Origin: Sporosarcina oncorhynchi
GTDB taxonomy: Bacteria > Bacillota > Bacilli > Bacillales_A > Planococcaceae
NCBI RefSeq assembly: GCF_033304615.1
Contig: NZ_CP129118.1
Location: 306,001 to 370,000 of the forward strand
Reading direction: 5' to 3'
Length of the DNA stretch: 64,000 nucleotides
The notes beneath the pieces were generated by a model. The model did not search any database, was not told the origin of the DNA, and saw only the letters and a list, made by a program, of their open reading frames with translations. The position numbers were made by a program, and so were the translations under genes. Below are positions 36,563-45,839 of the stretch, piece by piece (position 1 is the first letter of the stretch; the number at the start of each line of letters is the position of its first letter).

Positions 36563-38086
36563 ATGGAAATAGATATTAAAAAGATGCACGAAAAACCTCC
36601 TTATGGAATGATTGCAATTTTGTTTTTCGGTGCATTCGTGGCAATCTTGAACAATACATTATTAAATATAGCCTTACCTTCAATCATGACGGAGTTCTCC
36701 GTGAAACCTTCACAGGTCCAATGGTTGACGACGGGGTATATGCTTGTAAACGGAATTATGATTCCAGCAAGTGCGTTCTTCATACAGAAATTCACAAACC
36801 GTAAACTGTTTTTGACAGCAATGACGTTATTCACAATCGGAACCGCGTTGGCTATCTATGCACCGAGTTTTAATATGCTCGTCACTGCCCGAATGATTCA
36901 AGCTTCGGGATCTGCGCTCATGATGCCGTTGCTTATGAATGTCATGTTGGTTGCTTTCCCGATTGAGAAACGGGGAGCAGCGATGGGGATGTTTGGTCTT
37001 GTCATGTTCACTGCGCCTGCAATTGGGCCGACACTTTCAGGGTGGGTTGTTGAACATTATTCGTGGAGGACACTTTTCGTCATCGTTTTGCCGTTCGGTA
37101 TTTTGACGATTTTGTGGGCATTGTTTAAATTGCGTAATATTACACCAAATCGTAACGTGAAATTGGATGTCTTATCACTTATCCTTTCCAGTGTTGGGTT
37201 TGGGGGACTGCTCTACGGATTCAGTTCAGCAGGGGACAAAGGATGGGGCTCACCACTTGTTTACGGGACAATTGGGGTTGGAGCGTTTTCACTGGCACTA
37301 TTCATTGTCCGACAGTTGCTTATGAAGGATCCGTTATTGGACTTCCGCATTTATAAGCACCCGATGTTTGCGCTTGCTTCAGTCATTTCGATTGTCATGT
37401 CTGTTGCCATGTTCTCGGGTATGATTCTGACACCGTTATACGTCCAGAATGTCAGAGGCATTCTTCCGTTTGAAGCAGGACTACTTATGTTGCCTGGTGC
37501 AATTATAATGGGATTGATGTCGCCGATTACCGGTCGTGTTTTCGATAAATATGGACCGAAAGCCATTTCGATAACCGGTCTTGTCATCACGACAATTTCA
37601 ACCTATTACTTAAGTAAACTCGAATTAACGACGGGCTATTATTACTTGATGGCACTGTACACAGTGAGAATGTTCGGTATGTCGATGGTTATGATGCCGA
37701 TCATGACGAATGGGTTGAACCAATTACCGATGCGTTCTAATCCGCATGGTACAGCGATGAACAACACACTTCAGCAAGTATCAGGGGCAATTGGTTCTGC
37801 TTTGTTGTTGACGATTATGACGAAACGGATGGAAAGCACGGGTGCAACACTTGCGCAGGACGCAGCCGCTTCAGGTGCTTTATCTTCTACTACTGAGCAG
37901 GAAATCTACTTGAAGTCCATGTTGGATGGCATCAACTATTCGTTTTTGATTTCCGCGTTCATTTCAGTAGCGGCATTAATTCTTGCGTTGTTCGTCAAGC
38001 GTGTCCGACAACCGAAATATGACGATGTGAAAAAGCAAGAGCAAGAGGAAACACCGATGGATTCATTAAAACCAGTGGAAGAATAA
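36563..38086 (+). CDS. DHA2-family MFS multidrug efflux transporter
   Basis: A 507-residue 14-helix drug:proton antiporter of the EmrB/QacA type. It has NNTLLNIALPSIMTEF near 30 (motif D1), the loop 2-3 basic segment QKFTNRKLF, and motif C-like TAPAIGPTLSGWVVEHYSWRTLF near 150. The acidic/basic tail ends near EEQEETPMDSL. The start follows GGAGGTCAAG. It is divergent from the TetR gene, which probably represses it. Substrate is unknown. Confidence 0.93.
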   Translation: MEIDIKKMHEKPPYGMIAILFFGAFVAILNNTLLNIALPSIMTEFSVKPSQVQWLTTGYMLVNGIMIPASAFFIQKFTNRKLFLTAMTLFTIGTALAIYAPSFNMLVTARMIQASGSALMMPLLMNVMLVAFPIEKRGAAMGMFGLVMFTAPAIGPTLSGWVVEHYSWRTLFVIVLPFGILTILWALFKLRNITPNRNVKLDVLSLILSSVGFGGLLYGFSSAGDKGWGSPLVYGTIGVGAFSLALFIVRQLLMKDPLLDFRIYKHPMFALASVISIVMSVAMFSGMILTPLYVQNVRGILPFEAGLLMLPGAIIMGLMSPITGRVFDKYGPKAISITGLVITTISTYYLSKLELTTGYYYLMALYTVRMFGMSMVMMPIMTNGLNQLPMRSNPHGTAMNNTLQQVSGAIGSALLLTIMTKRMESTGATLAQDAAASGALSSTTEQEIYLKSMLDGINYSFLISAFISVAALILALFVKRVRQPKYDDVKKQEQEETPMDSLKPVEE

Positions 38087-38100
38087 AGTCATAATAAATC

Positions 38101-38136
38101 CCCACAAAGCAGTAAACTGCTTTGTGGGATTTTTTA
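38101..38136 (+). terminator. Terminator after the efflux gene
   Basis: CCCACAAAGCAG and CTGCTTTGTGGG form a perfect 12-bp stem with loop TAAA, followed by ATTTTTTATTTT. Confidence 0.92.
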
Positions 38137-38190
38137 TTTTATTCAGAGAAAAGGAAGGATTCTCCTGTGAAGTTGTCGAAATAAGTAAAG

Positions 38191-38204
38191 TGGAAGCGTT
38201 TTCA
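38191..38204 (+). promoter_or_regulatory. cre box upstream of the ALDH gene
   Basis: TGGAAGCGTTTTCA matches the CcpA site TGNAANCGNWNNCW. It lies 35 bp before the ALDH start, where bound CcpA would block transcription. This predicts carbon catabolite repression of the amino-acid degradation operon. Confidence 0.65.
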
Positions 38205-38238
38205 AAATAGTGTTTGAAGCGGAAAGGGGATTTTTAAA

Positions 38239-39717
38239 ATGCAATTGAACAACTTTATTGGGGGACTTTGGCAAGATGCAGGAGGAGCGGATTATAAGGC
38301 TGTTACAAATCCTGCTACTGGTGAAGAATTAGCACAAGTACGACTATCAACTAAATCTGACGTGGATCTGGCTGTTGAAGCTGCTAAGAAGGCGCAAAAA
38401 GAATGGGCGCTAGTTCCAGCACCTAAACGGGCAGATTACTTATATGAGATTGGCAATCTGATGAAAGAAAAGAAGGAGCATCTTTCCCAAGTTTTGACGA
38501 AAGAAATGGGGAAAGTCATCGAAGAAGGACGCGGTGAAGTTCAAGAAGGTATTGACATGGCTTTCTATATGGCTGGAGAAGGAAGAAGAATGTTTGGGGA
38601 AACAGTCCCTTCCGAACTGCAGGATAAATTCGCAATGAGCGTGCGCGCGCCGATTGGTGTGGTCGGACTAATTACACCGTGGAACTTCCCGGTGGCGATT
38701 GCGACGTGGAAGTCTTTCCCGGCAATCGTTGCAGGAAATACATTCATTTGGAAGCCGGCAACGGAAACGCCGATGATGGCATATGAAATGGCGAAAATTT
38801 TTGAAGAAGTGGGGTTGCCAGCAGGTGTTGCGAACATCGTTTTCGGTTCAGGTTCAGAAGTCGGAACAGCGATGATTGAACATCCTGATGTGCGCGTCAT
38901 TTCATTCACTGGGTCCACTGAAACAGGGCGTCATGTTGCGGAAACAGGTGGACGCCATCTGAAGAAAGTATCCCTTGAGATGGGTGGCAAGAATGCGGTC
39001 ATCGTTATGGATGATGCGGATATCGATTTGGCGGTGGAAGGGATTCTCTGGAGCGCATTCGGAACAGCTGGACAGCGCTGTACTGCATGTAGCCGGGTCA
39101 TCGTGCATAAAGATGTTAAAGAGGAATTGGAAGAGAAGTTGTTGGCTTCCATGAAGCATTTGACGATTGGAAATGGTTTGGACGAGTCTGTCAAAATTGG
39201 GCCGGTCATCAATGAGAAAGCGATTGAAAAAATCAAAAAGTATGTTGGTATCGGAAATGACGAAGGGGCGAAGTTGCTGGCGGGGGGCAATGTGCTCACT
39301 GACGGTGATCTTGCAAATGGTCATTATTTCGAACCGACACTGTTCACCGATGTGAAGTGGGATAGCCGCCTGGCACAGGAAGAGATTTTTGGCCCGGTTG
39401 TATCCTTAATCGAAGTTGGAAGTCTAGAAGAAGCTATAGAAGTGAATAACAGTGTTATTTATGGACTGTCGAGCTCGATCTTCTCCAAAGACGTCAATAC
39501 AATCTTCCGTGCTCAACGTGATTTGGATACAGGAATCGTCTATGTGAACGCTGGTACGACGGGTGCTGAAATCCACCTTCCGTTCGGAGGAACGAAGGGT
39601 ACAGGGAATGGACATAGAGATTCCGGAGTTGCGGCACTAGATGTATTCACCGAGTGGAAGAGTATTTATGTGGACTATAGTGGGAAGTTGCAAAGAGCAC
39701 AAATTGATAACTCATAA
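38239..39717 (+). CDS. Aldehyde dehydrogenase, probable alpha-aminoadipic semialdehyde dehydrogenase (ALDH7-like)
   Basis: A 492-residue NAD(P)-dependent dehydrogenase. It has [29 protein letters not shown], the general base LEMGGKNA and the catalytic Cys in [11 protein letters not shown]. The C-terminal part ([50 protein letters not shown]) resembles antiquitin-type ALDH7. The next gene is lysine-6-dehydrogenase-like and would make its substrate, aminoadipate semialdehyde. The reaction assignment is inference from that context. The start follows GGAAAGGGGA. Confidence 0.85.
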   Translation: MQLNNFIGGLWQDAGGADYKAVTNPATGEELAQVRLSTKSDVDLAVEAAKKAQKEWALVPAPKRADYLYEIGNLMKEKKEHLSQVLTKEMGKVIEEGRGEVQEGIDMAFYMAGEGRRMFGETVPSELQDKFAMSVRAPIGVVGLITPWNFPVAIATWKSFPAIVAGNTFIWKPATETPMMAYEMAKIFEEVGLPAGVANIVFGSGSEVGTAMIEHPDVRVISFTGSTETGRHVAETGGRHLKKVSLEMGGKNAVIVMDDADIDLAVEGILWSAFGTAGQRCTACSRVIVHKDVKEELEEKLLASMKHLTIGNGLDESVKIGPVINEKAIEKIKKYVGIGNDEGAKLLAGGNVLTDGDLANGHYFEPTLFTDVKWDSRLAQEEIFGPVVSLIEVGSLEEAIEVNNSVIYGLSSSIFSKDVNTIFRAQRDLDTGIVYVNAGTTGAEIHLPFGGTKGTGNGHRDSGVAALDVFTEWKSIYVDYSGKLQRAQIDNS

Positions 39718-39781
39718 ACTATGTATTTGATTCGAGGAATCCGTTTTTGCGTTGACTAGCAGCATAATTATGAATCTATTT

Positions 39782-39821
39782 ACTGGCTGTCGATTTTCTA
39801 TCAGAAGATTTAACAGCCAGT
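39782..39821 (+). other. Hairpin between the ALDH and lysine dehydrogenase genes
   Basis: ACTGGCTGT and ACAGCCAGT form a perfect 9-bp stem around a 22-nt loop, with no U-run after it. It may set relative mRNA levels of the two genes or be a partial terminator. Confidence 0.45.
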
Positions 39822-39864
39822 TGAAGTGAGGACTAGTGAATCTTTTTGGAATGGAGATGTTCAT

Positions 39865-41031
39865 ATGAAAGTGGTAGTTCTTGGGGCAGGTTTGATGGGG
39901 AAAGAAGCAGTACGTGACCTTGTGAAAAGTGATGATGTAACAAAAGTATATTTGGCGGACTTGAATACAAGACCTGCCGAGGATTTTGCGGAGCAACTGA
40001 TGTCCGACAAGCTCGATATCCTATGGCTGGATGCGTCCAATGATTTACAATTACAGGAAGTGATGGCGCTTGGGGATGTTGTCATTAATGCCCTGTTCTA
40101 CACATTCAATGAAAAAGTGGCGAAGATCGCTGTTGATATAGGTGTCCATTCAATTGACCTTGGCGGACATATCGGTGGGGCGACGGACGCTGTGCTTGAA
40201 TTGGCTGAAAAGGCGGAAGCAAAAGGTGTGACAATCATTCCTGATCTAGGCGTTGCACCCGGTATGATCAATATCCTGGCGGGGTATGGCGCTGGTAAGT
40301 TGGATAAAATCGATACAATCAAACTGTATGTCGGTGGTATCCCAGTTGAGCCTGAATTGCCACTAAATTATAATGTCGTCTTCTCCCTTGAAGGGGTATT
40401 TGATCATTATACAGATCCTTCACATGTCATCCGTGATGGCGAGTTGAGAGAGATTCCTTCATTATCAGAAGTGGAATCGATTTATTTCGATAAATACGGT
40501 GAGTTGGAAGCGTTCCATACGTCTGGCGGTACATCGACGTTAACGAAAACGTTCAAAGATATCCAAACGTTGGAATATAAGACAATCCGCTATCCGGGGC
40601 ATGCAGAGAAATTCCAATTGCTCGTTGATCTGGGTCTATTATCAAGGGATAACGAAGTGAACGTCGATGGGAAGACTGTTAAAGTCCGTGATGTCATGCG
40701 TGAACAATTGTCTCCGCAGCTGCGTCTTGGGGATAAATCAGATGCGGTCTTGCTGCGTGTTAGTGTAAGCGGAGAAGCGCACGGTATGCCTGCGACGTAT
40801 GAATATAATCTCGTGACGGAAAAGGACTTATCTGTGAATGAAACGGCGATGGCACGTGCAACAGCGAATACAATCTCGGTCGTGGCGCAGATGATTGGTA
40901 ACGGAACGATTACAAAACGTGGTGTCCACCCTCCTGAAACGATTGTTCCGGGAGACCAGTATATTGAAGAGATGAAAAAACGTGGTGTCATGATCGAAGA
41001 AACAGTGAAAACGCAACAGGCGCATGTTTGA
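39865..41031 (+). CDS. Saccharopine dehydrogenase-family protein, probable L-lysine 6-dehydrogenase
   Basis: A 388-residue Rossmann-fold protein ([18 protein letters not shown] at the start). [54 protein letters not shown] and [15 protein letters not shown] match, from memory, the Geobacillus L-lysine 6-dehydrogenase. That enzyme oxidises lysine straight to allysine with NAD, without saccharopine. The ATG at 39865 follows GGAGATG; an earlier start at 39826 lacks support. Between ALDH7-like and acyl-CoA dehydrogenase genes, a lysine-breakdown role fits well. Confidence 0.82.
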   Translation: MKVVVLGAGLMGKEAVRDLVKSDDVTKVYLADLNTRPAEDFAEQLMSDKLDILWLDASNDLQLQEVMALGDVVINALFYTFNEKVAKIAVDIGVHSIDLGGHIGGATDAVLELAEKAEAKGVTIIPDLGVAPGMINILAGYGAGKLDKIDTIKLYVGGIPVEPELPLNYNVVFSLEGVFDHYTDPSHVIRDGELREIPSLSEVESIYFDKYGELEAFHTSGGTSTLTKTFKDIQTLEYKTIRYPGHAEKFQLLVDLGLLSRDNEVNVDGKTVKVRDVMREQLSPQLRLGDKSDAVLLRVSVSGEAHGMPATYEYNLVTEKDLSVNETAMARATANTISVVAQMIGNGTITKRGVHPPETIVPGDQYIEEMKKRGVMIEETVKTQQAHV

Positions 41032-41058
41032 TTAACGATGCGAAAGGGGTCGGAGAAG

Positions 41059-42249
41059 GTGAATTTTGATTTTACAGATGAACAAAAAATGTTGCGCAAA
41101 ACAGCGAGGCAATTTGTAGATGATGAAATCATGCCGCATATCCAGCAATGGGATGCGGAAGGCGGTTTTGATCAGGGAATCTGGAAAAAGCTTGCGGACC
41201 TAGGCTTCATGGGTGTTTGTATTCCTGAACAATATGGCGGTAGTGGTATGGATTATAATTCCTTGGCGATTCTATGTGAAGAACTGGAACGTGGCGATAC
41301 AGCGTTCCGGACTGCCGTGTCGGTTCATATCGGGTTGAACTCCATGTCTTTATTGCAATGGGGTACGGAAGAACAGAAGCAAAAATTCCTAGTGCCTCAA
41401 GCAAAAGGTGAAAAAGTGGGTGCTTTCGGACTTACAGAGCCTGGTGCTGGCTCCGACGTTGCTGCTATGTCGACAACCGCTGTACGTGACGGTGATGAAT
41501 ACGTCATTAACGGACAAAAAACCTGGATTTCACTCTGTGATATTGCTGACCATTTCCTCGTCTTTGCGTACACGGACAAATCGAAAAAACATCATGGCAT
41601 TAGTGCGTTCATTGTGGATCGCACTACCCCTGGTTTTTCGTCGAAAGCGATTAAAGGGAAGTACGGAATCCGTGCGGGAAATACGGGTGAACTGTTTTTC
41701 GAAGATATGCGTATACCAGCAGAAAATATGCTGGGCGCGGAAGGCGAAGGATTCAAAATTGCGATGGCTTCCCTCGACAACGGACGTTTTACCGTTGCGG
41801 CGGGTGCGGTCGGTCTAATTATGGCGAGTCTGGAAGAAAGTGTGAAGTATTGCCATGCCCGAGAAACATTTGGCAAGTCGATTGGCAAGCATCAGCTCGT
41901 CCAACAGATGATTGCCAATATGGAAGCCGGCTATCAGATGAGTCGACTGCTCGTCTATCGTGCAGGTGAATTGAAGAACAAAGGTGTACGGAATACACGC
42001 GAGACGTCGCTTGCTAAGTGGCAGGCCTGTGATTTTGCGAATAAAGCAGCAGACGATGCATTTCAAATCCATGGCGCGTATGGCTACTCCGACGAATATC
42101 CAGTTGCCCGTTTCCTGCGTAATTCGAAAGCGCCTGTTATTTACGAAGGAACACGTGAAATCCATACAATTATGCAAGCGGAATATGTATTGGGGTATCG
42201 GGAAGATAAAAAACTAACGCATATGTTGCCGGAATGGCCGTTTGACTGA
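41059..42249 (+). CDS. Acyl-CoA dehydrogenase
   Basis: A 396-residue FAD enzyme. The N-terminal FDFTDEQKMLRKTARQFVDDEI, the FAD-binding GAFGLTEPGAGSDVAAM and TWISLCDIADHF, and the C-terminal VIYEGTREIHTIMQAEYVLG with the likely catalytic Glu are present. In this operon it could act on glutaryl-CoA or a later intermediate of lysine breakdown, but its sequence looks like a general short-chain enzyme. I chose the GTG at 41059; an ATG at 41038 lies 6 nt after the previous stop without a ribosome site. Confidence 0.9.
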   Translation: MNFDFTDEQKMLRKTARQFVDDEIMPHIQQWDAEGGFDQGIWKKLADLGFMGVCIPEQYGGSGMDYNSLAILCEELERGDTAFRTAVSVHIGLNSMSLLQWGTEEQKQKFLVPQAKGEKVGAFGLTEPGAGSDVAAMSTTAVRDGDEYVINGQKTWISLCDIADHFLVFAYTDKSKKHHGISAFIVDRTTPGFSSKAIKGKYGIRAGNTGELFFEDMRIPAENMLGAEGEGFKIAMASLDNGRFTVAAGAVGLIMASLEESVKYCHARETFGKSIGKHQLVQQMIANMEAGYQMSRLLVYRAGELKNKGVRNTRETSLAKWQACDFANKAADDAFQIHGAYGYSDEYPVARFLRNSKAPVIYEGTREIHTIMQAEYVLGYREDKKLTHMLPEWPFD

Positions 42250-42255
42250 ATACTT

Positions 42256-42289
42256 AATGCCAAGAGGGTAAATCCTTCTTGGCATTTTT
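42256..42289 (+). terminator. Terminator after the acyl-CoA dehydrogenase gene
   Basis: AATGCCAAGAGG pairs with CCTTCTTGGCATT (one bulge), followed by TTTT. A near copy lies after the next gene at 43528-43559. Confidence 0.85.
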
Positions 42290-42449
42290 GCGTCATAACT
42301 GATGATTGGGGGAGCGATGTTTTTATGGGGAACTATAGTTTACAAGGACAAAGTGTTGATTGTGGAACGGATTGCCTTATGGTAGACTTCTACCATTCTT
42401 GTTGGTCGCATGTCCAGTAATGTAGAAGAGGTATAAGGGGTAAATACAC

Positions 42450-43496
42450 ATGAGAAAATTAATTCCACTCGCAGCAATGCTAATAATAGGTGTTTGTTTA
42501 AGTGGTTGTGAAGAGAATCAGAAGATAGATTTATCGGCAGAAGAGATTGTTGATAAGGCATTGGTTGCAATTGAATCGCCTATTACATATTACGGAGAAT
42601 TCGAAGAAAGTGATGGCGAAAAATATAAAGAATGGGCCGATTCAGATGGTAAAAGCAAATTGAAGCGGAGAGATCGATTGCAGCAGACGGTAGAGATGTT
42701 CGACGGAAAGCAACTGTTCTTGTATGACGAAGAAAATGGTATGGTAGCGGCTATTAAGCGTTCCTACAAAGACATAGGCTTCAGCACCCGTTCCCTTCGA
42801 TTGCGGTCAGGATTTTTATTGGAACTTGTCAAAGAGCAGTGTGAGTTATCCGTTGTAGGGGAGGAAAAAGTGGCAGGGCGCAACACTTATCATATCGTAG
42901 GGAGTCAGAATGGGGGTAAAGCTTGTATTGGGAAACCGGAATATTGGATTGACCAAGAGAACTCAATGGTTCTTAAGATTTTCGAGAATTATGATGAACG
43001 CCAGAAAGTTACAATCGAATATACAAAAGTGGATTTTGACGCGAAAATTTCGGATGATGCATTTGTTTTTGATTTCCCAGAAGGTGCAGGCGTCAATACA
43101 ATAGTGGATCCGGAAGAATCTTCAGTGCAAGAAGCAAAAGAAAAACTTGGGAAGTTCTTTCAAGTACCCGAAACTGCAGAAATTAAGCTCTCAGAGATTA
43201 TCATCTTTGAAGAAAATAAAGAGCGGCCTGAGTTTACATTCGATTATACGAAAAATGGTCAGCCTGAGTTTTCGGTGACTGTCTTCCCGTCTTCAGGCGA
43301 GATTGACTTCGGTAATTTCCTTGATGAAGAAATCATAGCGGCTCATGGGCAAAAAGGAATCAACAATAGTAATCTTCATAGCTTTTCATATACATGGATG
43401 GAAAATGGTTTGCTTTATACTGCAACATCAAAAAATACCGAGTTAAATGAAGAAGACTTTATTGGATATCTTGATGGAATGATTGAGGTCCAATGA
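42450..43496 (+). CDS. LolA-like lipoprotein of unknown function
   Basis: A 348-residue lipoprotein (signal peptide with lipobox LSGC, Cys19). The ~40-220 segment reads like a LolA/LppX-type half-barrel: SAEEIVDKALVAIESPITYYGEF, then GKQLFLYDEENGMVAAI, VVGEEKVAGRNTYHIVG, and KPEYWIDQENSMVLKIFE. Bacillus proteins of this group are envelope- or sporulation-linked, but the role here is unknown. A second domain of ~120 residues follows. It is flanked on both sides by nearly identical terminators. Confidence 0.8.
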   Translation: MRKLIPLAAMLIIGVCLSGCEENQKIDLSAEEIVDKALVAIESPITYYGEFEESDGEKYKEWADSDGKSKLKRRDRLQQTVEMFDGKQLFLYDEENGMVAAIKRSYKDIGFSTRSLRLRSGFLLELVKEQCELSVVGEEKVAGRNTYHIVGSQNGGKACIGKPEYWIDQENSMVLKIFENYDERQKVTIEYTKVDFDAKISDDAFVFDFPEGAGVNTIVDPEESSVQEAKEKLGKFFQVPETAEIKLSEIIIFEENKERPEFTFDYTKNGQPEFSVTVFPSSGEIDFGNFLDEEIIAAHGQKGINNSNLHSFSYTWMENGLLYTATSKNTELNEEDFIGYLDGMIEVQ

Positions 43497-43527
43497 AGCT
43501 CAAGCATAATGATTGCTGATGAATCGA

Positions 43528-43559
43528 TGCCCAGAGGGTGAATCCTTCTTGGCGTTTTT
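43528..43559 (+). terminator. Terminator after the LolA-like lipoprotein gene
   Basis: GATGCCCAGAGG pairs imperfectly with CCTTCTTGGCG and is followed by TTTTTA. Its sequence, including the loop, nearly repeats the terminator at 42256. Confidence 0.75.
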
Positions 43560-43671
43560 ACATAATTGACGCAGGAAGCGTCTTGAAATCCTTCGATAGT
43601 AGTTGTAAATATAGTGGGTTTGTATATAATCGGAGATAAATACACTACACGCATACTAATCGGGGGATATT

Positions 43672-44235
43672 ATGTACAGACTAACAGCTAGTTTCGCGAG
43701 ATTTATTTTTTTCTTTGTTGCCAAAATCGAATTAAAGGATTTGCATAAACTGCCTAAGGAAGGCGGGTATATTATTACGTGTTCACATCGCGGGTGGCTT
43801 GAGATTATAGCACTTGGGATTTCGTTGCCGAAACCAATCCATTTCATGGCGAAGAAAGAACTATTCTCTAAAAAACTTCTTGCCTCATTCCTGACGAGCA
43901 TCAAAGCATTCCCTGTAGATCGGGAAAACCCATCACCCAGCAGTATTAAGACACCTGTTAAGCTGTTGCGATCGGGTGAAGTGATCGGGATTTTTCCGGG
44001 CGGGACGAGATCATCAGAAGATGCGCCTGTCAAAAGGGGTGCCGTGACGATTGCGAATTTGTCCAAAGCACCGATTGTTCCTGTTACATACATCGGACCT
44101 GCAAGTTTCAAAGAAGCTCGGAAATGTAGAAAAGTAACGATTACAATCGGTGACCCGTTCATCGTCGATACAAAGGATAAGGATGCACTGCAAGCCTATT
44201 CGGATAAACTTGGCCGTGCAATCAATCCTGTTTAA
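43672..44235 (+). CDS. plsC: 1-acyl-sn-glycerol-3-phosphate acyltransferase family protein
   Basis: A 187-residue short PlsC. Expected motifs: ITCSHRGWLEII (block I), FPVDREN (block II), IGIFPGGTRSSED (block III) and APIVPVTYIG (block IV). It probably makes phosphatidic acid from lysophosphatidic acid at the membrane. The catalytic HxxxxD motif reads His-Arg-Gly-Trp-Leu-Glu here (codons CAT to GAG), so the usual Asp is Glu. This may reduce or change activity. The start follows GGGGGAT. Confidence 0.88.
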   Translation: MYRLTASFARFIFFFVAKIELKDLHKLPKEGGYIITCSHRGWLEIIALGISLPKPIHFMAKKELFSKKLLASFLTSIKAFPVDRENPSPSSIKTPVKLLRSGEVIGIFPGGTRSSEDAPVKRGAVTIANLSKAPIVPVTYIGPASFKEARKCRKVTITIGDPFIVDTKDKDALQAYSDKLGRAINPV

Positions 44236-44283
44236 GATGCAACTTTTCGCTGAAAAGACAGTCTACTCATGAAAGGGACGGTG

Positions 44284-45534
44284 ATGCTTGTGAAGAAGAA
44301 GATAACCGCTACTCTCGCAGGAGCGGGCTTGTTAATGGCGGTGTCTGGTTGCGGATCTGGACAAGATAACGGAAATCTTGCGATTGCAGAAGCGGTGGAT
44401 TTTGGAACGAAAGACTATGAACGCATAATTATGCCGACCAATGACCTTGCTTATGAACTGCTTGATAAAATTGAAGCGAACGACGATGGGAACGTGTTCT
44501 TCTCACCGGCTAGTTTATGGATGGCGCTTGCAATCGTCTATAACGGAGCAGATGGAGAGACGAAAACGGAAATGGCTGAAGCGATGCAAGCGCAGGGCAT
44601 TGACGTAGCTGACCTGAATAAAGCGAATGCTTCACTAATGACGGCGTTGAACAAAGACAGCGACAATATCCAACTTACAATTGCGAACTCCATCTGGTTA
44701 AATGAAGAATTCAACTTGCAGAAAGACTTCGCCAAGCGGACGGAGGATTATTTTAATGCGCAGACGCACCAAATTACGATCTCGAGCAATGAAGCATCTA
44801 AGAAAATTAATGAGTGGGTGAAGAAGGCAACGAACGCTAAAATCGATAAAATGGTTGATGATCCGCTCGATTCGAATCTTGTTGCGCTTGTATTGAATGC
44901 GATTTACTTCAAAGGAGACTGGACATATCCCTTTGACAAGAAACAGACGGAAAAACGTACTTTCCATTTGGAAGACGGCACCGAAAAAATCGCGCCGTTC
45001 ATGAAACTGCAACGGAAGTTCTCCTATATGGCTGGAGATGGCTTTCAAGCAGTCAAATTGCCATACGCGGATGGCGAAATGAGCATGACTGTTGTGTTGC
45101 CGGATGAAAACCTCGGCTTGGAAGACTTCAAGCGCACACTCTCTACTGAAAACTGGGGACTATTCCTGACGGCATTCAACGAACGAGAAGGTACCATTTT
45201 ATTGCCGAAATTTAAAATGGAGTACGAAACGGAACTCAATGGCGCACTAGAAGCGCTTGGCATGCCTAGCGTATTCACGGAAAGTGCTGATTTCAGCCAT
45301 ATGGTTGAAGGTGACGCCAATCTCTTTATCTCCACTGTGAAACAGAAAACGTATATTGACGTGAATGAAGAAGGCACTGAAGCGGCAGCAGTCACCGGTG
45401 TACAAGTAGGAGTGACATCCGCGCCGGCTGACGGTCCTTTCCATATGGAAATGAACCGCCCATTTTTCCTGATGATTACCGATGAAGAAACGGGTGTTGT
45501 GTTGTTTGTGGGATATGTCGCGAATCCTCAGTGA
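44284..45534 (+). CDS. Lipoprotein serpin (serine protease inhibitor family)
   Basis: A 416-residue protein with a signal peptide and lipobox VSGC, so probably tethered to the outer face of the membrane. The serpin fold is clear: NVFFSPASLWMALAIVYNGA, ANSIWLNE, NAIYFKGDWTYPFDK, and near the end the hinge DVNEEGTEAAAVTG and the NRPFFLMI/FVGYVANP strands. The small-residue hinge (TEAAAVTG) suggests a working inhibitor. Counting from the hinge puts the scissile bond near VGVT-SAP, so P1 is not basic. The ATG at 44284 follows AAAGGGA. The target protease is unknown. Confidence 0.92.
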   Translation: MLVKKKITATLAGAGLLMAVSGCGSGQDNGNLAIAEAVDFGTKDYERIIMPTNDLAYELLDKIEANDDGNVFFSPASLWMALAIVYNGADGETKTEMAEAMQAQGIDVADLNKANASLMTALNKDSDNIQLTIANSIWLNEEFNLQKDFAKRTEDYFNAQTHQITISSNEASKKINEWVKKATNAKIDKMVDDPLDSNLVALVLNAIYFKGDWTYPFDKKQTEKRTFHLEDGTEKIAPFMKLQRKFSYMAGDGFQAVKLPYADGEMSMTVVLPDENLGLEDFKRTLSTENWGLFLTAFNEREGTILLPKFKMEYETELNGALEALGMPSVFTESADFSHMVEGDANLFISTVKQKTYIDVNEEGTEAAAVTGVQVGVTSAPADGPFHMEMNRPFFLMITDEETGVVLFVGYVANPQ

Positions 45535-45591
45535 AACTGAAAATTGCAGTTATGTAACAGTTGTGATAAAATATTCTTACTATTATTGATC

Positions 45592-45757
45592 GGAGGTGAG
45601 GAATGGATGTTGGACACTGTGTATGCACGCGAAAGACTATTGGAATATTTAGCCACTTCGTGTGCGATTACGCATGAAATTGCGCTTAACGGGATACGTA
45701 TGCCCTTTTTTAGACAATTTCAGTAATCACACAGCTGTTTAGCAAAACATTCCTCAC
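45592..45757 (+). promoter_or_regulatory. Leader region pairing: leader ribosome site with downstream complement
   Basis: GTGAGGAATG (45596-45605), covering part of the leader ribosome site and its ATG, is perfectly complementary to CATTCCTCAC (45748-45757). If translation of the leader stalls or starts, this pairing must open. A second pair, CACAGCTG (45730-45737) and CAGCTGTG (45805-45812), brackets the terminator hairpin. Confidence 0.6.
45603..45677 (+). CDS. Candidate 24-residue leader peptide of the ABC-F gene
   Basis: The ATG at 45603 follows CGGAGGTGAGG and encodes MDVGHCVCTRKTIGIFSHF plus five residues. An overlapping frame from the ATG at 45607 encodes 39 residues (MLDTVYARERLLEYL...) ending at 45726. 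Both can use the same ribosome site, and I cannot tell which is used. The position before an intrinsic terminator and an ABC-F gene is typical of ribosome-stalling attenuators. Its sequence was not matched to a known leader. Confidence 0.5.
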   Translation: MDVGHCVCTRKTIGIFSHFVCDYA

Positions 45758-45770
45758 GACTTTTTAGGGG

Positions 45771-45797
45771 AAGGCTGCTTAAACGCAGTCTTTTTTT
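45771..45797 (+). terminator. Attenuator terminator upstream of the ABC-F gene
   Basis: AAGGCTGC and GCAGTCTT form an 8-bp stem (one wobble) with loop TTAAAC, followed by TTTTTTT overall. It ends 43 nt before the ABC-F start codon, so readthrough must be permitted for expression. Confidence 0.75.
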
Positions 45798-45839
45798 GTG
45801 CTTCCAGCTGTGAAAACAGAACGAGAGGAAGCGGAATTC

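Noticed and set aside
45544-45726. 60-residue protein upstream of the ABC-F gene
   Set aside because: The ribosome site points to starts at 45603 or 45607, so only a shorter leader is supported.
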